Shown here: positions 20,778 to 31,436 of the stretch, piece after piece | Numbering within the stretch: position 1 is the stretch's first letter | Layout: every line of letters starts with the position of its first letter | Assembly: GCA_963210315.1 (NCBI GenBank) | Contig: OY723292.1 | Span: forward strand, 1,240,001 to 1,304,000 | DNA length: 64,000 bases | Origin: Rhynchopus euleeides | Lineage: Eukaryota; Euglenozoa; Diplonemea; Diplonemida; Diplonemidae | Reading direction: 5' to 3' | Position numbers and translations under genes: made by a program | The notes under the pieces: model-generated | What the model was told of the DNA's origin: nothing | Database searches by the model: none | The model's input: only the letters and a program-made list of their open reading frames with translations

Positions 20778-22625
20778 ATGGGGGCAGGCAACGAGACCTT
20801 CCCGCAGGCGACTGCACCGCCGCTCGGGAAGTGCATGGGGTGCGGCAAGGATGCGTCGTCAGTGTGCCACGTCTGCAGGGACGGTGGTGTGACGGGGTGC
20901 TTCTGCGGTGACGCGTGTTTTGCAGCAGCGCATCCCATCAACGCGATTGCAGAGGCACACCGCCCCAGGTTCCACCCGATCATGGAAGAGCAGATGCTGG
21001 AGGTGTGTGGGGTTCACAACCAGCGTGCGGACATGGTGTGCATGCATGAGGGGTGTGCGTCTCAGCTCCTGTGCATGCGGTGTGTGTCGTTGGATGCACA
21101 CCGAGGCCACGTACTCAATCATGTCGACGATGCGTTCCACCCGACGAAGAGGACGGTGCGTGCACAGCTCGACACCGTGCAGGCACAGCTGGCGGACGCA
21201 CGCGAGAGATACACACGTGCGGTGGCGACGCTGGATCATCTTGCTTCCAACTTCGACACGGAGCAGGCGGCGGTGCAGGTGCACTTCGGCACGGTGGTGC
21301 TTGTACACAAGGAGGGCGACCAGCGGTGCGATGTTGCGGATGAGGAGGAGGAACTGCGTGAGAGGTTGTACCTGCACGAGGCACGTGCGCGCAAGAAGCA
21401 GCTGCGTGCGACGCCACACCTGCAACAGGAGGAGCGCCTCGTGAGGCAGGGCATCGCCGCCACACACGAGCTGCTGCACGAGAAGTACCTTCGTCTGTTC
21501 CGTGCACGTCAACACATCATCCTGTGCGAACACTACATCAAACAGCTGACTCCAGTGGTGCCACAGCTGGAGGCGACACTCGCCCTGCCTGAGGAGATGC
21601 CACGCACGCTGCAGCATCGCAGTGCACGGCTGAGCGCCCTGTGCACTGCGGAGGCGGTCCCTCCTGAGTCCTGCGTCAGTCTTGATGTCCCATCCGTCCG
21701 CATGCTGGTGAAGGCTCCTGCTGAGTACGATGCTGAGGGAATATTTGTTCACAGCGTGGGACTGTCACCCTGCGGGAGGCTGTGCTGTGTTGGCACGTGT
21801 GGAGGAGGTGATGTGTTCGTGTTCGACACGACCACTGCAGAGGAGGTGGTGCTGTTGGAGCATGGCGACTCTTTTCATGACTGCGTTGCGTTCTCGAGAT
21901 GTGGGAAGTGGCTTGCCTCTGCTTCAGAGGACAAGACAGTTGCTGTGTTCTGCACAGCGACGTGGGAACGCGTCCACACGTTGCAAGGCCACACTGGCGC
22001 AGTGTACGCAGCAGCGTGGACACACACAGGTCTGGTGACGGGGTCGAGGGACCAGTCACTGCGTGTGTGGGATGTTGTGCAGGGTGCGTGTACCCACGAA
22101 CTGAAACAAGCTGTGCCTGATGGCCGCTTCAGCATCGCAGTGTCACACACAAGCATCTTCGCCCCAGCACCCGACCGGAAGACGATACACGAGTGGGACG
22201 TCAACACCCTGCAGCAAACACACAGCCTCGTGGGTCACACCGAAGACGTGCCTCACGTTACCCTCACCACAGACGAGACACAGCTGGTGTCGTGTTCATT
22301 CGACAAATCCGTGAAGGTGTGGTGCACGACCACACGCACCTGCCTGCTGACGATGGGGTGTGGACTGGGTCAGAAGCCTCCCAAGAGGGCTTGCACGGGC
22401 TCTGGTAAGTTTCACCGTGTGGCAGTGTCGCAGGAGGGCGACGTGGTGGCGGTGGTTGGCGAGACGAAGGCACACTTTCTGAAGCTCAGCACAGGGGAGC
22501 GTGTGGGCACACTGCCTGTGTGGGACCGTTTCGCTTTCGCACTGAGCACCTGTGGCAGGTGGGTCTTCACGGATGCGGAGCAGCATGTGCAGGTGACTGC
22601 TGTCGCCACATGCAATGAGCTGTGA
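20778..22625 (+). CDS. Array gene A: RING-less TRIM-like protein (zinc finger, B-box, coiled coil, WD40), intact
   Basis: 615 residues from ATG 20778. Residues 19-50 have CMGCGKDASSVCHVC...CFCGDACFAAAH, a MYND/MetAP-type zinc-binding pattern. Residues about 74-118 form a B-box (CGVHN, C-x-H-E-G-C, LCMRCVSLDAHRGH). Residues about 120-280 are a charged coiled coil, followed by a WD40 region (about 300-615) with roughly six blades, for example LQGHTGAVYAAAW and GSRDQSLRVWD. B-box, coiled coil and a beta-propeller are the TRIM plan without a RING, so a scaffold or recognition role is more likely than ubiquitin ligation. Compared with its five paralogues, the N-terminal half is almost unchanged, while residues at blade starts differ. 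In the third blade Arg is missing (THTG-LV). ATG is preceded by CAGGTGGACACACA as in genes B and C. Confidence 0.9.
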   Translation: MGAGNETFPQATAPPLGKCMGCGKDASSVCHVCRDGGVTGCFCGDACFAAAHPINAIAEAHRPRFHPIMEEQMLEVCGVHNQRADMVCMHEGCASQLLCMRCVSLDAHRGHVLNHVDDAFHPTKRTVRAQLDTVQAQLADARERYTRAVATLDHLASNFDTEQAAVQVHFGTVVLVHKEGDQRCDVADEEEELRERLYLHEARARKKQLRATPHLQQEERLVRQGIAATHELLHEKYLRLFRARQHIILCEHYIKQLTPVVPQLEATLALPEEMPRTLQHRSARLSALCTAEAVPPESCVSLDVPSVRMLVKAPAEYDAEGIFVHSVGLSPCGRLCCVGTCGGGDVFVFDTTTAEEVVLLEHGDSFHDCVAFSRCGKWLASASEDKTVAVFCTATWERVHTLQGHTGAVYAAAWTHTGLVTGSRDQSLRVWDVVQGACTHELKQAVPDGRFSIAVSHTSIFAPAPDRKTIHEWDVNTLQQTHSLVGHTEDVPHVTLTTDETQLVSCSFDKSVKVWCTTTRTCLLTMGCGLGQKPPKRACTGSGKFHRVAVSQEGDVVAVVGETKAHFLKLSTGERVGTLPVWDRFAFALSTCGRWVFTDAEQHVQVTAVATCNEL

Positions 22626-22683
22626 GCTGGACAGGCACATGGCAACGCATCTGGGCACTGTGTGGCGCAGTCGACGTGTGGTT

Positions 22684-23422
22684 CAGAGGGACGTGGGGGC
22701 CAGATTTGTATACGGTGGACTTTCCCGACGGCCAATCCTTTCCAGAGACGAGCACACTTCTGCGGTGCTTGAGCAACAACTGAGCAAGTCTGTGCCCGGC
22801 GCATCCGGAAGCAACTCGGCTGCTGATGTTTTCCCGACATATGACAAGAATATCCGTACCGGCAGAGCGGCGCTCTGGGATGCGAGTGCTGCTAAGCGCT
22901 CGCGCCCACGCTCCCCCCAAAAGGCCTCCTCGCGCTATACAGGAAGGGGCAGGTGTGCAGCACCCACCATAAGCCACTGTGCGCGTCATGCCGGATCGGG
23001 CCTAAACCCGCCCCCCTTACGAAGTGCTGCAAGACACACCATGGTGCTGACGATGGCCTCCCCGCTGCTGCCTGCAGGAAACACCTGCTCACACCCTGCG
23101 GATCCTGCAACGACCCGATGCTCTGCTGCGAGGCAGGCCACCACCGTCGCCCACCGTCGAGAGATGAGAAGAGGGGCCGCCGCCCCCCCCCCCCCCCCCC
23201 CCAAAACCTCAGCCGAAGACGAGGCAGGCCCCCCAGTCAACTAGAAAACGCACAACATCCGCTGCATCCACTCAGGCATCGGATAAAGACGGAGGACGAT
23301 AAAGGACTCCGAATCGAACGGCGCTCGTGCGGGCGCAGTGACTTAGATCTCCTCATAGAGACAGTGGAGACCACATCAAGAGCAAGTGCTCGGTGTGTGT
23401 CTACACTAATATAAAAAGATTC
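22684..23422. mobile_element. 739-bp insertion of unknown class with a 10-bp target duplication
   Basis: ACGTGTGGTT occurs directly before (22674-22683) and after (23423-23432) this segment, and the corresponding flank of gene B (about 26665-26690) carries it once, giving an empty site. The insert has no obvious terminal inverted repeat and no poly(A) tail. One frame (22953-23414) begins with a Cys/His-rich stretch (THHKPLCASCRIG; LTKCCKTHHGA; CGSCNDPMLCC) followed by basic and proline-rich sequence, reminiscent of zinc-binding tails of retroelement proteins. I cannot assign a family. Confidence 0.65.
22953..23414 (+). CDS. Cys/His-rich frame inside the 739-bp insertion
   Basis: A possible 153-residue product. 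The first 65 residues contain about ten Cys and several His in C-x-x-C-like spacing. The rest is Arg/Pro-rich with a poly-Pro run encoded by a C-tract. It is confined to the inserted segment, so it may be the remains of a mobile-element protein. Whether it is expressed is unknown. Confidence 0.3.
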   Translation: MCSTHHKPLCASCRIGPKPAPLTKCCKTHHGADDGLPAAACRKHLLTPCGSCNDPMLCCEAGHHRRPPSRDEKRGRRPPPPPPQNLSRRRGRPPSQLENAQHPLHPLRHRIKTEDDKGLRIERRSCGRSDLDLLIETVETTSRASARCVSTLI

Positions 23423-23692
23423 ACGTGTGGTTGGCCGACATAACAGTAGTGGGCACAGGACATGTGTGGTCTGCCTTCTGCATCCTTCCTTGCCCCTCTC
23501 TCACAGCGTCTCAGAACAGGAACCGAAACAACCATGAGTGTGTGGGGGTCCAGGAGAGGACAACAGCAGCGTCAGACACACACCGGACAGGTCGGGTGTC
23601 GTCAGGCAGAACAGGCCCCCCTCCCGCCCCTCGACTGCCCACCCTCCCTTGCGCTGCTGGGCTCGCACGCACACCACGCGGCTATGCATCGC

Positions 23693-23948
23693 CGACGAGG
23701 TGCCGCGTCTGGCAGAGATCCCCGGGTTCGACGACGGGGTGGGGAGGTACGTCTGGGGTGCGCTGCTGCGGGATGCGGCTGCAGTGCGGGAGATGGTGCA
23801 GGCTGACCCGTCCTCTGTTATCGGTGTGTGCGGCCCGCAGCGCATGGTGCGTGACACGCGTGCCGTGCTGCAGCATGTGTTGGGCTACACAGACTACCTC
23901 ACGCTGGAGCTGACGGGGCGGGTTCACCTCGAGCAGTGGTCGGTGTGA
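23693..23948 (+). pseudogene. Duplicated C-terminal fragment of the reductase gene
   Basis: Almost base-for-base copy of 20232-20486, the last 85 codons of the reductase including its stop (for example VIGVCGPQRM and EQWSV). It lacks the rest of the gene. It marks the left breakpoint of the segmental duplication that produced gene B together with its upstream flank. Confidence 0.9.
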
Positions 23949-24238
23949 TGTCGGCCTGCAGCCTGCAGGGGTGTCACGTCGTGTTGATTGGTGCCTCTCG
24001 GAGTGAGCAGCATGTGTTGCGGCATGCAGGGTGGGCTGCAGCTGTTCTGCAGGCATCTGGTGGAGGTCTGGCAGCCTGTCGGGGTTGTGCAAAGTAGCTC
24101 GGTGATGGAGAAGCAGTGTGGTGGTCCTGCGGCCTTTTACGTCGCTCGGTTGTGTGTGGGAAAGGGTTTCTCTTTGAGGAGAGCTTGTCAGCCTGCAGCA
24201 CCTGGGAGACACACATGCACACAGCAGGTGGACACACA

Positions 24239-26150
24239 ATGGGGTCAGGCAATGAGACCTTCCCGCAGGCGACTGCACCGCCACTCGGGAAGTGCATGGG
24301 GTGCGGCAAGGATGCGTCGTCAGTGTGCCACGTCTGCAGGGACGGCGGTGTGACGGGGTGCTTCTGCGGTGACGCGTGTTTTGCAGCAGCGCATCCCAAC
24401 CCGATGATTGCAAAGGCTGACTCAAAGCAGCGAAGTGACCAACAGGAGCGACATGAAAAAAAAAAAAAAAAAGGCACACCGCCCCAGGTTCCACCCGATC
24501 ACGGAAGAGCACATGCTGGAGGTGTGTGGGGTTCACAATCAGCGTGCGGACCTGGTGTGCATGCATGAGGGGTGTGCGTCTCAGCTCCTGTGCAATCGGT
24601 GTGTGTCGTTGGATGCACACCGAGGCCACGTACTCAATCATGTTGACGATGCGTTCCACCCGACGAAGAGGGCGGTGCGTGCACAGCTCGACACCGTGCA
24701 GGCAAAGCTGGCGGAGGCACGCGGGAGATACGCACGTGCGGTGGCGACGCTGGATCATCTTGCTTCCAACTTCGACACGGAGCAAGCGGCGGTGCAGGTG
24801 CACTTCGACACGGCGGTGCTTGTACACAAGGAGGGCGACCAGCGGTGCGATGTTGCGGATGAGGAGGAGGAACTGCGTGGGAGGTTGTACCTGCACGAGG
24901 CACGTGCGCGCAAGAAGCAGCTGCGTGCGGCGCCACCCCTGCAACAGGAGGAGCGCCTCGTGAGGCAGGGCATCGCCGCCACACACGAGCTGCTGCACGA
25001 GAAGTACCTTCGTCTGTTCCGTGCACGTCAACACATCATCCTGTGCGAACACTACATCAAACAGCTGACTCCAGCGGTGCCACAGCTGGAGGCGACACTC
25101 GCCCTGCCTGAGAAGATGCCACGCACGCTGCAGCATCGCAGTGCACGGCTGAGCGCCCTGTGCACTGCGGAGGCGGTCCCTCCTGAGTCCTGCGTCAGTG
25201 TTGATGTCGCATCCGTCCGCATGCTGGTGAAAGCTCCTGCTGAGTACCACGCTGAGGGATCATATGTTGGTCGCGTGGGACTGTCACCCTGTGGGAGGCT
25301 GTGCTGTGTTGGCACGTGTGGAGGTGGTGATGTGTTCGTGTTCGACACGACCACTGCAGAGAAGGTGGTGCAGTTGAAGCATGGCGACGATGTTCATGAC
25401 TGCGTTGCGTTCTCGAGGTGTGGGAAGTGGCTTGCCTCTGCTTCACGTGACGCGACAGTTGCTGTGTTCTGCACAGCGACGTGGGAACGCATCCGCATGC
25501 TGCAAGGCCACACTAGCGAAGTGTGGGCAGCAGCGTGGACACACACAGGTCGTCTGGTGACAGGGTCGAGAGACCAGTCACTGCGTGTGTGGGATGTTGT
25601 GCAGGGTGTGTGTACTGGTGAACTGGAACAAGCTGTGCCTGCTGCCTTCTTCACCATCGCAGTGTCACACACAAGCATCTTCGCCACAGCACCCGACACG
25701 AAGGCGATACACGAGTGGGACGTCAACACCCTGCAGCACACACGCAGCCTCGTGGGTCATACCTCATTGGTCGCTCACGTTACCCTCACCACGGACGAGA
25801 CACAGCTGGTGTCGTGTTCGCACGACAAATCCGTGAAGGTGTGGTGCACGACCACACGCACCTGCCTGCTGACGATGGGGTGTGGACTGGGTCAGAAGCC
25901 TCCCAAGAGGGCTCGCACGGGCTCTGGTAAGATTGTGCATGTGGCGGTGTCACAGGAGGGCGACCTGGTGGCGGTGCTGTCCCGGACGAAGGTAGACCTT
26001 TTGAAGCTCAGCACAGGGGAGTGTGTGGGCACACTGCCTGTGTCGGAGTGTTGGGGTGTCGCACTGAGCACCTGTGGCACGTGGGTCTTCACGGGTGGCG
26101 ATGCGAATGTGCAGGTGACTGCTGTCGCCACATGCACCTCTGTGGTGTGA
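24239..26150 (+). pseudogene. Array gene B: TRIM-like/WD40 paralogue broken by a poly(A)-tailed insertion
   Basis: ATG 24239 opens the usual MGSGNETFPQ start and the first zinc finger. A 58-bp insertion (24418-24475, including duplicated target bases) then shifts the frame. The B-box, coiled coil and WD40 continue in another frame to TGA at 26150 and are otherwise complete. If translation could start internally (Met codons lie just before the insertion), a protein lacking only the first zinc finger might still be made. The WD40 half carries its own set of differences (HGDDVHD, GHTSEVWAAAW, SRDAT, GHTSLVAHV), so diversification preceded or accompanied the break. Confidence 0.85.
24418..24475 (+). 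mobile_element. 5'-truncated retroposon with poly(A) tail inside gene B
   Basis: About 41 bases (TGACTCAAAGCAGCGAAGTG ... GACATG) followed by a run of 17-18 A. AAAGGC is found at both edges (24412-24417 and 24470-24475), as expected for a target duplication. The 41 bases are the 3' end of the longer insertion in gene C. Confidence 0.8.
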
Positions 26151-27239
26151 TGCCGTTCCATCGTGGCATCATTCTGTCACCCGATGCCATTCGTGAGCAC
26201 CACTCGACCCTCCTCCACGCTGGCTTCTCCCTTGCGTCCTCTCGCCCTCTGTTCCCGCATCCCCACATGCACACCTTCGACTGCCAGCAAGACGGAAGCC
26301 TGTCGCACTCCCAACCTACCTTCCCTCATTGGTTGCCAAGGCGTTGCAGCAGATTGGGTGTGTCTGAGTGTCACGAGAAGGGATGTGTTCGCTTCAACAG
26401 CCACACATCATCTGACCAGAATGCCCCACTCGGGTAAGAAGGGCCCTTTAGAAGGGCCGCAGCGCGAGCCACCTCCCCTAGGAACCACATGGAGGCACTC
26501 TGTGTCCTGTCTGCCACACCGGTAACGTATAGTCGCGTCTTCCTTGTCCCCGTATGCACCGTCAGTCAAGTGTGTTGCTGTGGAAGTGAGTAGCCTGCCC
26601 ACTTGTGCCGCCCTGTGTAGCTGTGAGCTGGACAGGGACATGGCAACGCATCTGGGCACTGTGTGGCGCAGTCGACGTGTGGTTGGCCGACACAACAGTA
26701 GTGGGCACAGGACATGTGTGGTCTGCCTTCTGCATCCTTCCTTGCCCCTCTCTCACAGCGTCTCAGAACAGAAGCCGAAACAAGCACACACCAAGCACAG
26801 GTGTGTGGGGGTCCAGGAGGGGACAACAGGAGCGTCAGACACACACCGCACAGGTCGGGTGTCGTCAGGCAGAACAGGCCCCCCTCCCGCCCCTCGACTG
26901 CCCACCCTCCCTTGCGCTGCTGGGCTCGCACGCACACCACACGGCTGTGCATCGCAGCAAAAACTGGGAGACCACACGTGTGTCTTCCTTTTTCCCTTTT
27001 CCCTGTTCCGTCTTGTGCCGTGCCCTCACCCTGCCGCACCCTCAGCCCTGACGTGTGACCCACAGCACACCGACAGGCAGGCATGTGGCTGTGCATGTGA
27101 TGGCGTGCCGAAGTCCCCCGCCTCCCCACTCCTGCCCACCGTGCTTGCTGCAGCCCATTGGTACACCTGCACTTGTTGTTCTCTTCAAGCCTCTGCAGCA
27201 GTTTGTTCTCAACCCATGCCCACAGCAGGTGGACACACA
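26151..27239. other. Spacer between array genes B and C
   Basis: No gene. The spacer is a patchwork of segments shared with other array spacers: 26620-26760 matches 22619-22685 plus 23424-23515; 26800-26950 matches 23550-23690 and 29770-29915; 26984-27239 matches 36283-36538. These shared blocks record the successive duplications. Confidence 0.75.
26984..27239 (+). promoter_or_regulatory. Conserved 256-bp 5' flank of array gene C
   Basis: Nearly identical to the flank of gene D (36283-36538). It starts with a pyrimidine run, includes CATTGGTACACCTGCACTTG about 75 bases before the ATG and ends CCCACAGCAGGTGG. The block could contain the promoter and a leader splice acceptor, but recent duplication alone could explain its conservation. 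Confidence 0.45.
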
Positions 27240-29476
27240 ATGAGGGGGGGCGATGATAGCTTCCCGCAGGCGACTGCACCGCCGCTCGGGAAGTGCATGG
27301 AGTGCGGCAAGGATGCAGCATCAGTGTGCCACGCCTGCAGGGACAGCGGTGTGACGGGGTGCTTCTGCGGTGACGCGTGTTTTGCAGCAGCGCATCCCAA
27401 CCCGATGATTGCAGAGGCACACCGCCCCAGGTTCCACCCGATCTCGGAAGAGCACATGCTGGAGGTGTGTGGGGTTCACAACCAGCGTGCGGACCTGGTG
27501 TGCATGCATGAGGGGTGTGCGTCTCAGCTCCTGTGCATGCGGTGTGTGTCGCTGGATGCACACGAAGGCCACATCATCAAACACGTCGACGATGCGTTCC
27601 TCCCGACGAAGAGGGCGGTGCGTGCACAGCTCGACACCGTGCAGGCACAGCTGGTGGAGGCACGCAAGAGTTGTGCATGTGCGGTGGCGACGCTGGATCA
27701 TCTTGCTTCCAACTTCGACACGGAGCAGGCGGCGGTGCAGGTGCACTTCGACACGGCGGTGCTTGCACACAAGGAGGGCGACCAGCGGTGCGATGTTGCG
27801 GATGAGGAGGAGGAACTGCGTGGGAGGTTGTACCTGCACGAGGTACGTGCGCGCACGAAGCAGCTGCGTGCGACGCCACACCTGCAACAGGAGGAGCGCC
27901 TCGTGAGGCAGGGCATCGCCGCCACACACGAGCTGCTGCACGAGAAGTACCTTCGTCTGTTCCGTACACGTCAACACATCATCCTGTGCGAACACTACAT
28001 CAAACAGCTGACTCCAGTGGTGCCACAGCTGGAGGCGACACTCGCCCTGCCTGAGGAGATGCCACGCACGCTGCAGCATCGCAGTGCACGGCTGAGCGCC
28101 CTGTGCCCTGCGGAGGCGGTCCCTCCTGAGTCCTGCGTCAGTGTTGATGTCGCATCCGTCCGCATGCTGGTGGAGGCTCCTGCTGCGTACGACACTGATG
28201 GACGAGATGTTCTCAGCGTGTCACTGTCACCCTGTGGGAGGCTGTGCTGTGTTGGCACTTATGCAGGCGATGTGTTACTGTTCGACACGACCACTGCAGA
28301 GAAGGTGGTGCTGTTGAAGCATGGCGACGATGCTCATGACTGCGTTGCGTTCTCGAGATGCGGGAAGTGGCTTGCCTCTCCTTCACGTGACAAGACAGTT
28401 GCTGTGTTCTGCACAGCGACGTGGGAACGCATCCACACGCTGCAAGGCCACACTGACGAAGTGTGTGCAGCAGCGTGGACACACACAGGTCGTCTGGTGA
28501 CAGGGTCAGAAGACCAGTCACTGCGTGTGTGGCATGTTGTGCAGGGTGTGTGTACCCATGAACTGAAACAAGCTGTGCCTGATGGCTCCTCCACCATCGC
28601 AGTGTCACACACAAGTATCTTCGCCACATCACCCTTTCCGCACGGCTTTGGTTTTATTGATGTTGTGGTGTGCGTGGTTTATTTTCCCTTTTTTTGTTGT
28701 TTTCGCAGCATTTTATGCTGTCGGGTGAGCTTCCGCCTCATGGGAGGCGCTCCTTCCGGCTTGCGCTGCCCACCCATCCCACCCCCGTCCCCTTCCCACA
28801 TTCTTTCTTTTCTTTTAGGGGAGACGTCCTCGCAGTGGCTGTTTGGCCTGACGCGATTCCCCGCCTCAAAGCAGACCCACCTGGCAGCTACTCAAGGCAC
28901 ATGAGGAGCGAGAGGCGTCAACGGGCGCAACGCCCCTCCCTGCGGTCCGGCTTCCGCCACGTGGCTGACTCAAAGCAGCGAAGTGACCAACAGGAGCGAC
29001 ATGAAAAAAAAAAATCACCCCACAACGAGACGATACACGAGTGGGACGTCAACACCCTGCAGCACACACACAGCCTCGTGGGTCATACCGAGTACGTGCC
29101 TCAATTAACCCTCACCACGGACGAGACACAGCTGGTGTCGTGTTCATTCGACAAATCCGTGAAGGTGTGGTGCACGACCACACGCACCTGCCTGCTGACG
29201 ATGGGGTGTGGACTGGGTCAGAAGCCTCCCAAGAGGGCTCGCAGTGACTCTGGTGAGCTTTTGCGTGTGGCGGTGTCGCAGGAGGCTGACTTGGTGGCGG
29301 TGGTGGGCTTCACCAAGGTACACCTTCTGAAGCTCAGCACAGGGGAGTGTGTGGGCACACTGCCTGTGTCGGAGTGTTGGGGTGTCGCACTGAGCGCCTG
29401 TGGCAGGTGGGTCTTCACGGATGCGGAGCAGCATGTGCAGGTGACTGCTGTCGCCACATGCACCTCTGTGGTGTGA
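27240..29476 (+). pseudogene. Array gene C: TRIM-like/WD40 paralogue interrupted in the WD40 domain
   Basis: ATG 27240 opens MRGGDDSFPQ and the frame is intact through zinc finger, B-box, coiled coil and about four WD40 blades until 28634. A 386-bp insertion (28635-29020) follows. The remainder (from ETIHEWDVNTLQ on) resumes in a different frame and ends normally at TGA 29476. The insertion length is not a multiple of three, so an unspliced message gives a truncated propeller. The insert carries GTGAGC and TTTTCTTTTAG, so rescue by splicing is conceivable but unproven. Confidence 0.85.
28635..29020 (+). mobile_element. Poly(A)-tailed retroposon in gene C
   Basis: Target duplication ATCACCC occurs at 28628-28634 and 29014-29020. 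The body of about 369 bp ends in GGCTGACTCAAAGCAGCGAA...GACATG followed by about 10 A, the same 3' end as the shorter insertion in gene B. It has no coding frame of note. It behaves like a SINE or a 5'-truncated LINE. Confidence 0.82.
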
Positions 29477-30000
29477 TGCCATTCGTGAGCACCACCCGAC
29501 CCCGTCCGCCACCCTCGTCTTTCCAGCTTCAGGATGACTCCTCCCTTGGTCGTCCTCGCACTCTCTATTCTCGCCTCCCCACATGCATACCCTCGACTGC
29601 CAGCAAGAAGGAAGCCTATCGCCCTGCTCCCAACCCACCGCGACATGGAGGCACTCTGTGTCCTGTCTGCGACACCGGTACCATCTCGTCGTGTCTTCCT
29701 TGTCCCCGTATGCACCGTCATTCAAGTGTGTTGCACTGTGGTGCGTAGCCCTGCCCACTTGTCCCAGGGTCCAGGGGAGGACAACAGGAGCGTCAGACAC
29801 ACACACCGCACAGGTCGGGTGGCGTCAGGCAGAACAGGCCCCCCTCCCGCCCCTCGACTGCCCACCCTCCCTTGCGCTGCTGGGCTCGCACGCACACCAC
29901 GCGGCTATGCATCGCAGCACACACTGGCAGAGCACACACCACACCGCAACACTGCAGCATTCCACAACACCCTTCTACACACTCCGAGAGCAGCCTCCCG
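29477..30000. other. Spacer after gene C
   Basis: The first 150 bases resemble the 3' flank of gene B (26150-26310), and 29770-29915 is another copy of the block at 23550-23690. No gene is seen. Confidence 0.7.
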
Positions 30001-31032
30001 ATGGCAGCGATGCGCTTCTGCACGTGGGTGGTGCTGCTGGGCGGGGTGTGCACTGCGCACGCCGCAAGCGATACGGTGGAGCAGACTGCGGTGCTGTCGC
30101 ACCGCAACGGGTCGCACCAGCTGACCCTGACGAGCCCAGACCCCGAGAAGACGATCCTGGTCACCCTCGATGTGTTCTACGTCCCCAACACGGGGTGCGG
30201 GGCGTACTTCCCGTCGACGGTGGTGGGAAAGCTCGACGGCACGTCCTACTCTTCAACGGTGCCCCAGCAGGGGAAGCCTGGGGCGCTGTGGGACGTCGGG
30301 CTGAACACAACAGGCGTTGTGGGCTTGGCGCTCACCACCACCGCCACCTGCATGGAGGTGCGTGTCGTCGCAGAGTTCATCGGGTTCGACGGCCCGCTCG
30401 AGGAGACGCAGCACCGCGTGCAGGGTGCGCTCGGCCTGATGCGTGTCCCGCTGGTGCCGGACCGGTTCGTCGTGCAGGTCTCGATGGAGCCCCTGCAGCT
30501 GACGGGGTGTCCGGGTGCAACGCAGCGCGTCGTCAACATCAGGCCCTCGCGCCAGATGTTCGTGTCTACCTGGGACGGGGAGGTTGGGGTGGTGCGCGTG
30601 CTGGACCTGGGCATGACGGGGTTCACAGGGGAAGACGTGGTGGCCTCCTTCGAGGCGCAGGGCGAGAAGGAGGCGTACCACATCGTGTCTGCCAACGGGA
30701 CCACACGCATCATTCCCGATGATGTGCTGGGGACGTGCCGGGGGGAGATGCTCTTCACGGTGGCCAGCTACCCCGTCACACTCCCTGTGCGCACGGTGGC
30801 ACCGACACCGGCACCCGCCACCCTCGTCCCGACAACGGCATCACCGTCCGGTTCGGACGACGACAGCAGCACAACGGTGGTCATTGTGCTGGTGTCTGTC
30901 GGTGCTGTGCTGCTCGTGGCAGCTGCTGTTGCTGCTGTGTGCTGGCGCCACCGCACTGCGAGTGCCAGCTTCCGTGACGCAGAGATGGGGCCGACACCAC
31001 CCGCTACAGCCACCCCGATGCAGGGTGTGTAG
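30001..31032 (+). CDS. Type I single-pass membrane protein of unknown function
   Basis: 343 residues from ATG 30001. Residues 1-21 form a signal peptide (MAAMRFCTWVVLLGGVCTAHA). The ectodomain of about 230 residues has potential N-glycosylation sites (NGS, NTT, NGT) and several Cys. A Thr/Pro/Ser stalk (about 262-290) precedes a transmembrane helix (about 292-316, VVIVLVSVGAVLLVAAAVAA) and a short cytoplasmic tail. The layout suggests a cell-surface or endomembrane receptor or adhesion protein. I do not recognise the ectodomain. The Met at 30001 was chosen over upstream in-frame Mets because the signal peptide follows at once, and the sequence upstream is a copied spacer block. Confidence 0.8.
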   Translation: MAAMRFCTWVVLLGGVCTAHAASDTVEQTAVLSHRNGSHQLTLTSPDPEKTILVTLDVFYVPNTGCGAYFPSTVVGKLDGTSYSSTVPQQGKPGALWDVGLNTTGVVGLALTTTATCMEVRVVAEFIGFDGPLEETQHRVQGALGLMRVPLVPDRFVVQVSMEPLQLTGCPGATQRVVNIRPSRQMFVSTWDGEVGVVRVLDLGMTGFTGEDVVASFEAQGEKEAYHIVSANGTTRIIPDDVLGTCRGEMLFTVASYPVTLPVRTVAPTPAPATLVPTTASPSGSDDDSSTTVVIVLVSVGAVLLVAAAVAAVCWRHRTASASFRDAEMGPTPPATATPMQGV

Positions 31033-31409
31033 GGTGGGATTCTGTTTGTGTCATGCAGAGCTGCCCTTCTGCAGCCCAGCACGAAGGACGCCGCAGTGAT
31101 GCCACGCCGCACTCGCAGGTGCGTGCCGACCCCATCCCCATCGTCGCATTCCAACCCTCCCAGAGACACTGCACCGCAGGGGCAGGTCCCGACCTTCCCC
31201 GTCTCAACCTCGTCTTACCCTCTTCCTGGTCGACGCACCCGACAAACTACCGTAAACGGAAATATTGTGGACCGTAATAAAGGTGAACCGTACTATAGTT
31301 GGAACGTAAAAAAGATGGAACAAATGGGATTTTTCCGGAACTTGGAACATTTTTACGGTCCACCTATTTTACGGTTGGGATAGTGGACTTGGCGTTTTTT
31401 TTTTACGAG

Positions 31410-31436
31410 TTCCTTCGCGACGAAGTCGCGAAGGAA
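31410..31436. repeat. Subterminal hairpin of the pogo-like transposon
   Basis: TTCCTTCGCGAC GAA GTCGCGAAGGAA, a perfect 12-bp stem; counterpart of 2338-2364 in the deleted copy. Confidence 0.8.

Noticed and set aside
20859..21752. Long minus-strand frame across the B-box/coiled-coil of array gene A, repeated in every paralogue
   Set aside because: It is antisense to a clearly conserved coding region; high GC at third positions leaves few stops on the opposite strand, and its translation has no domain.
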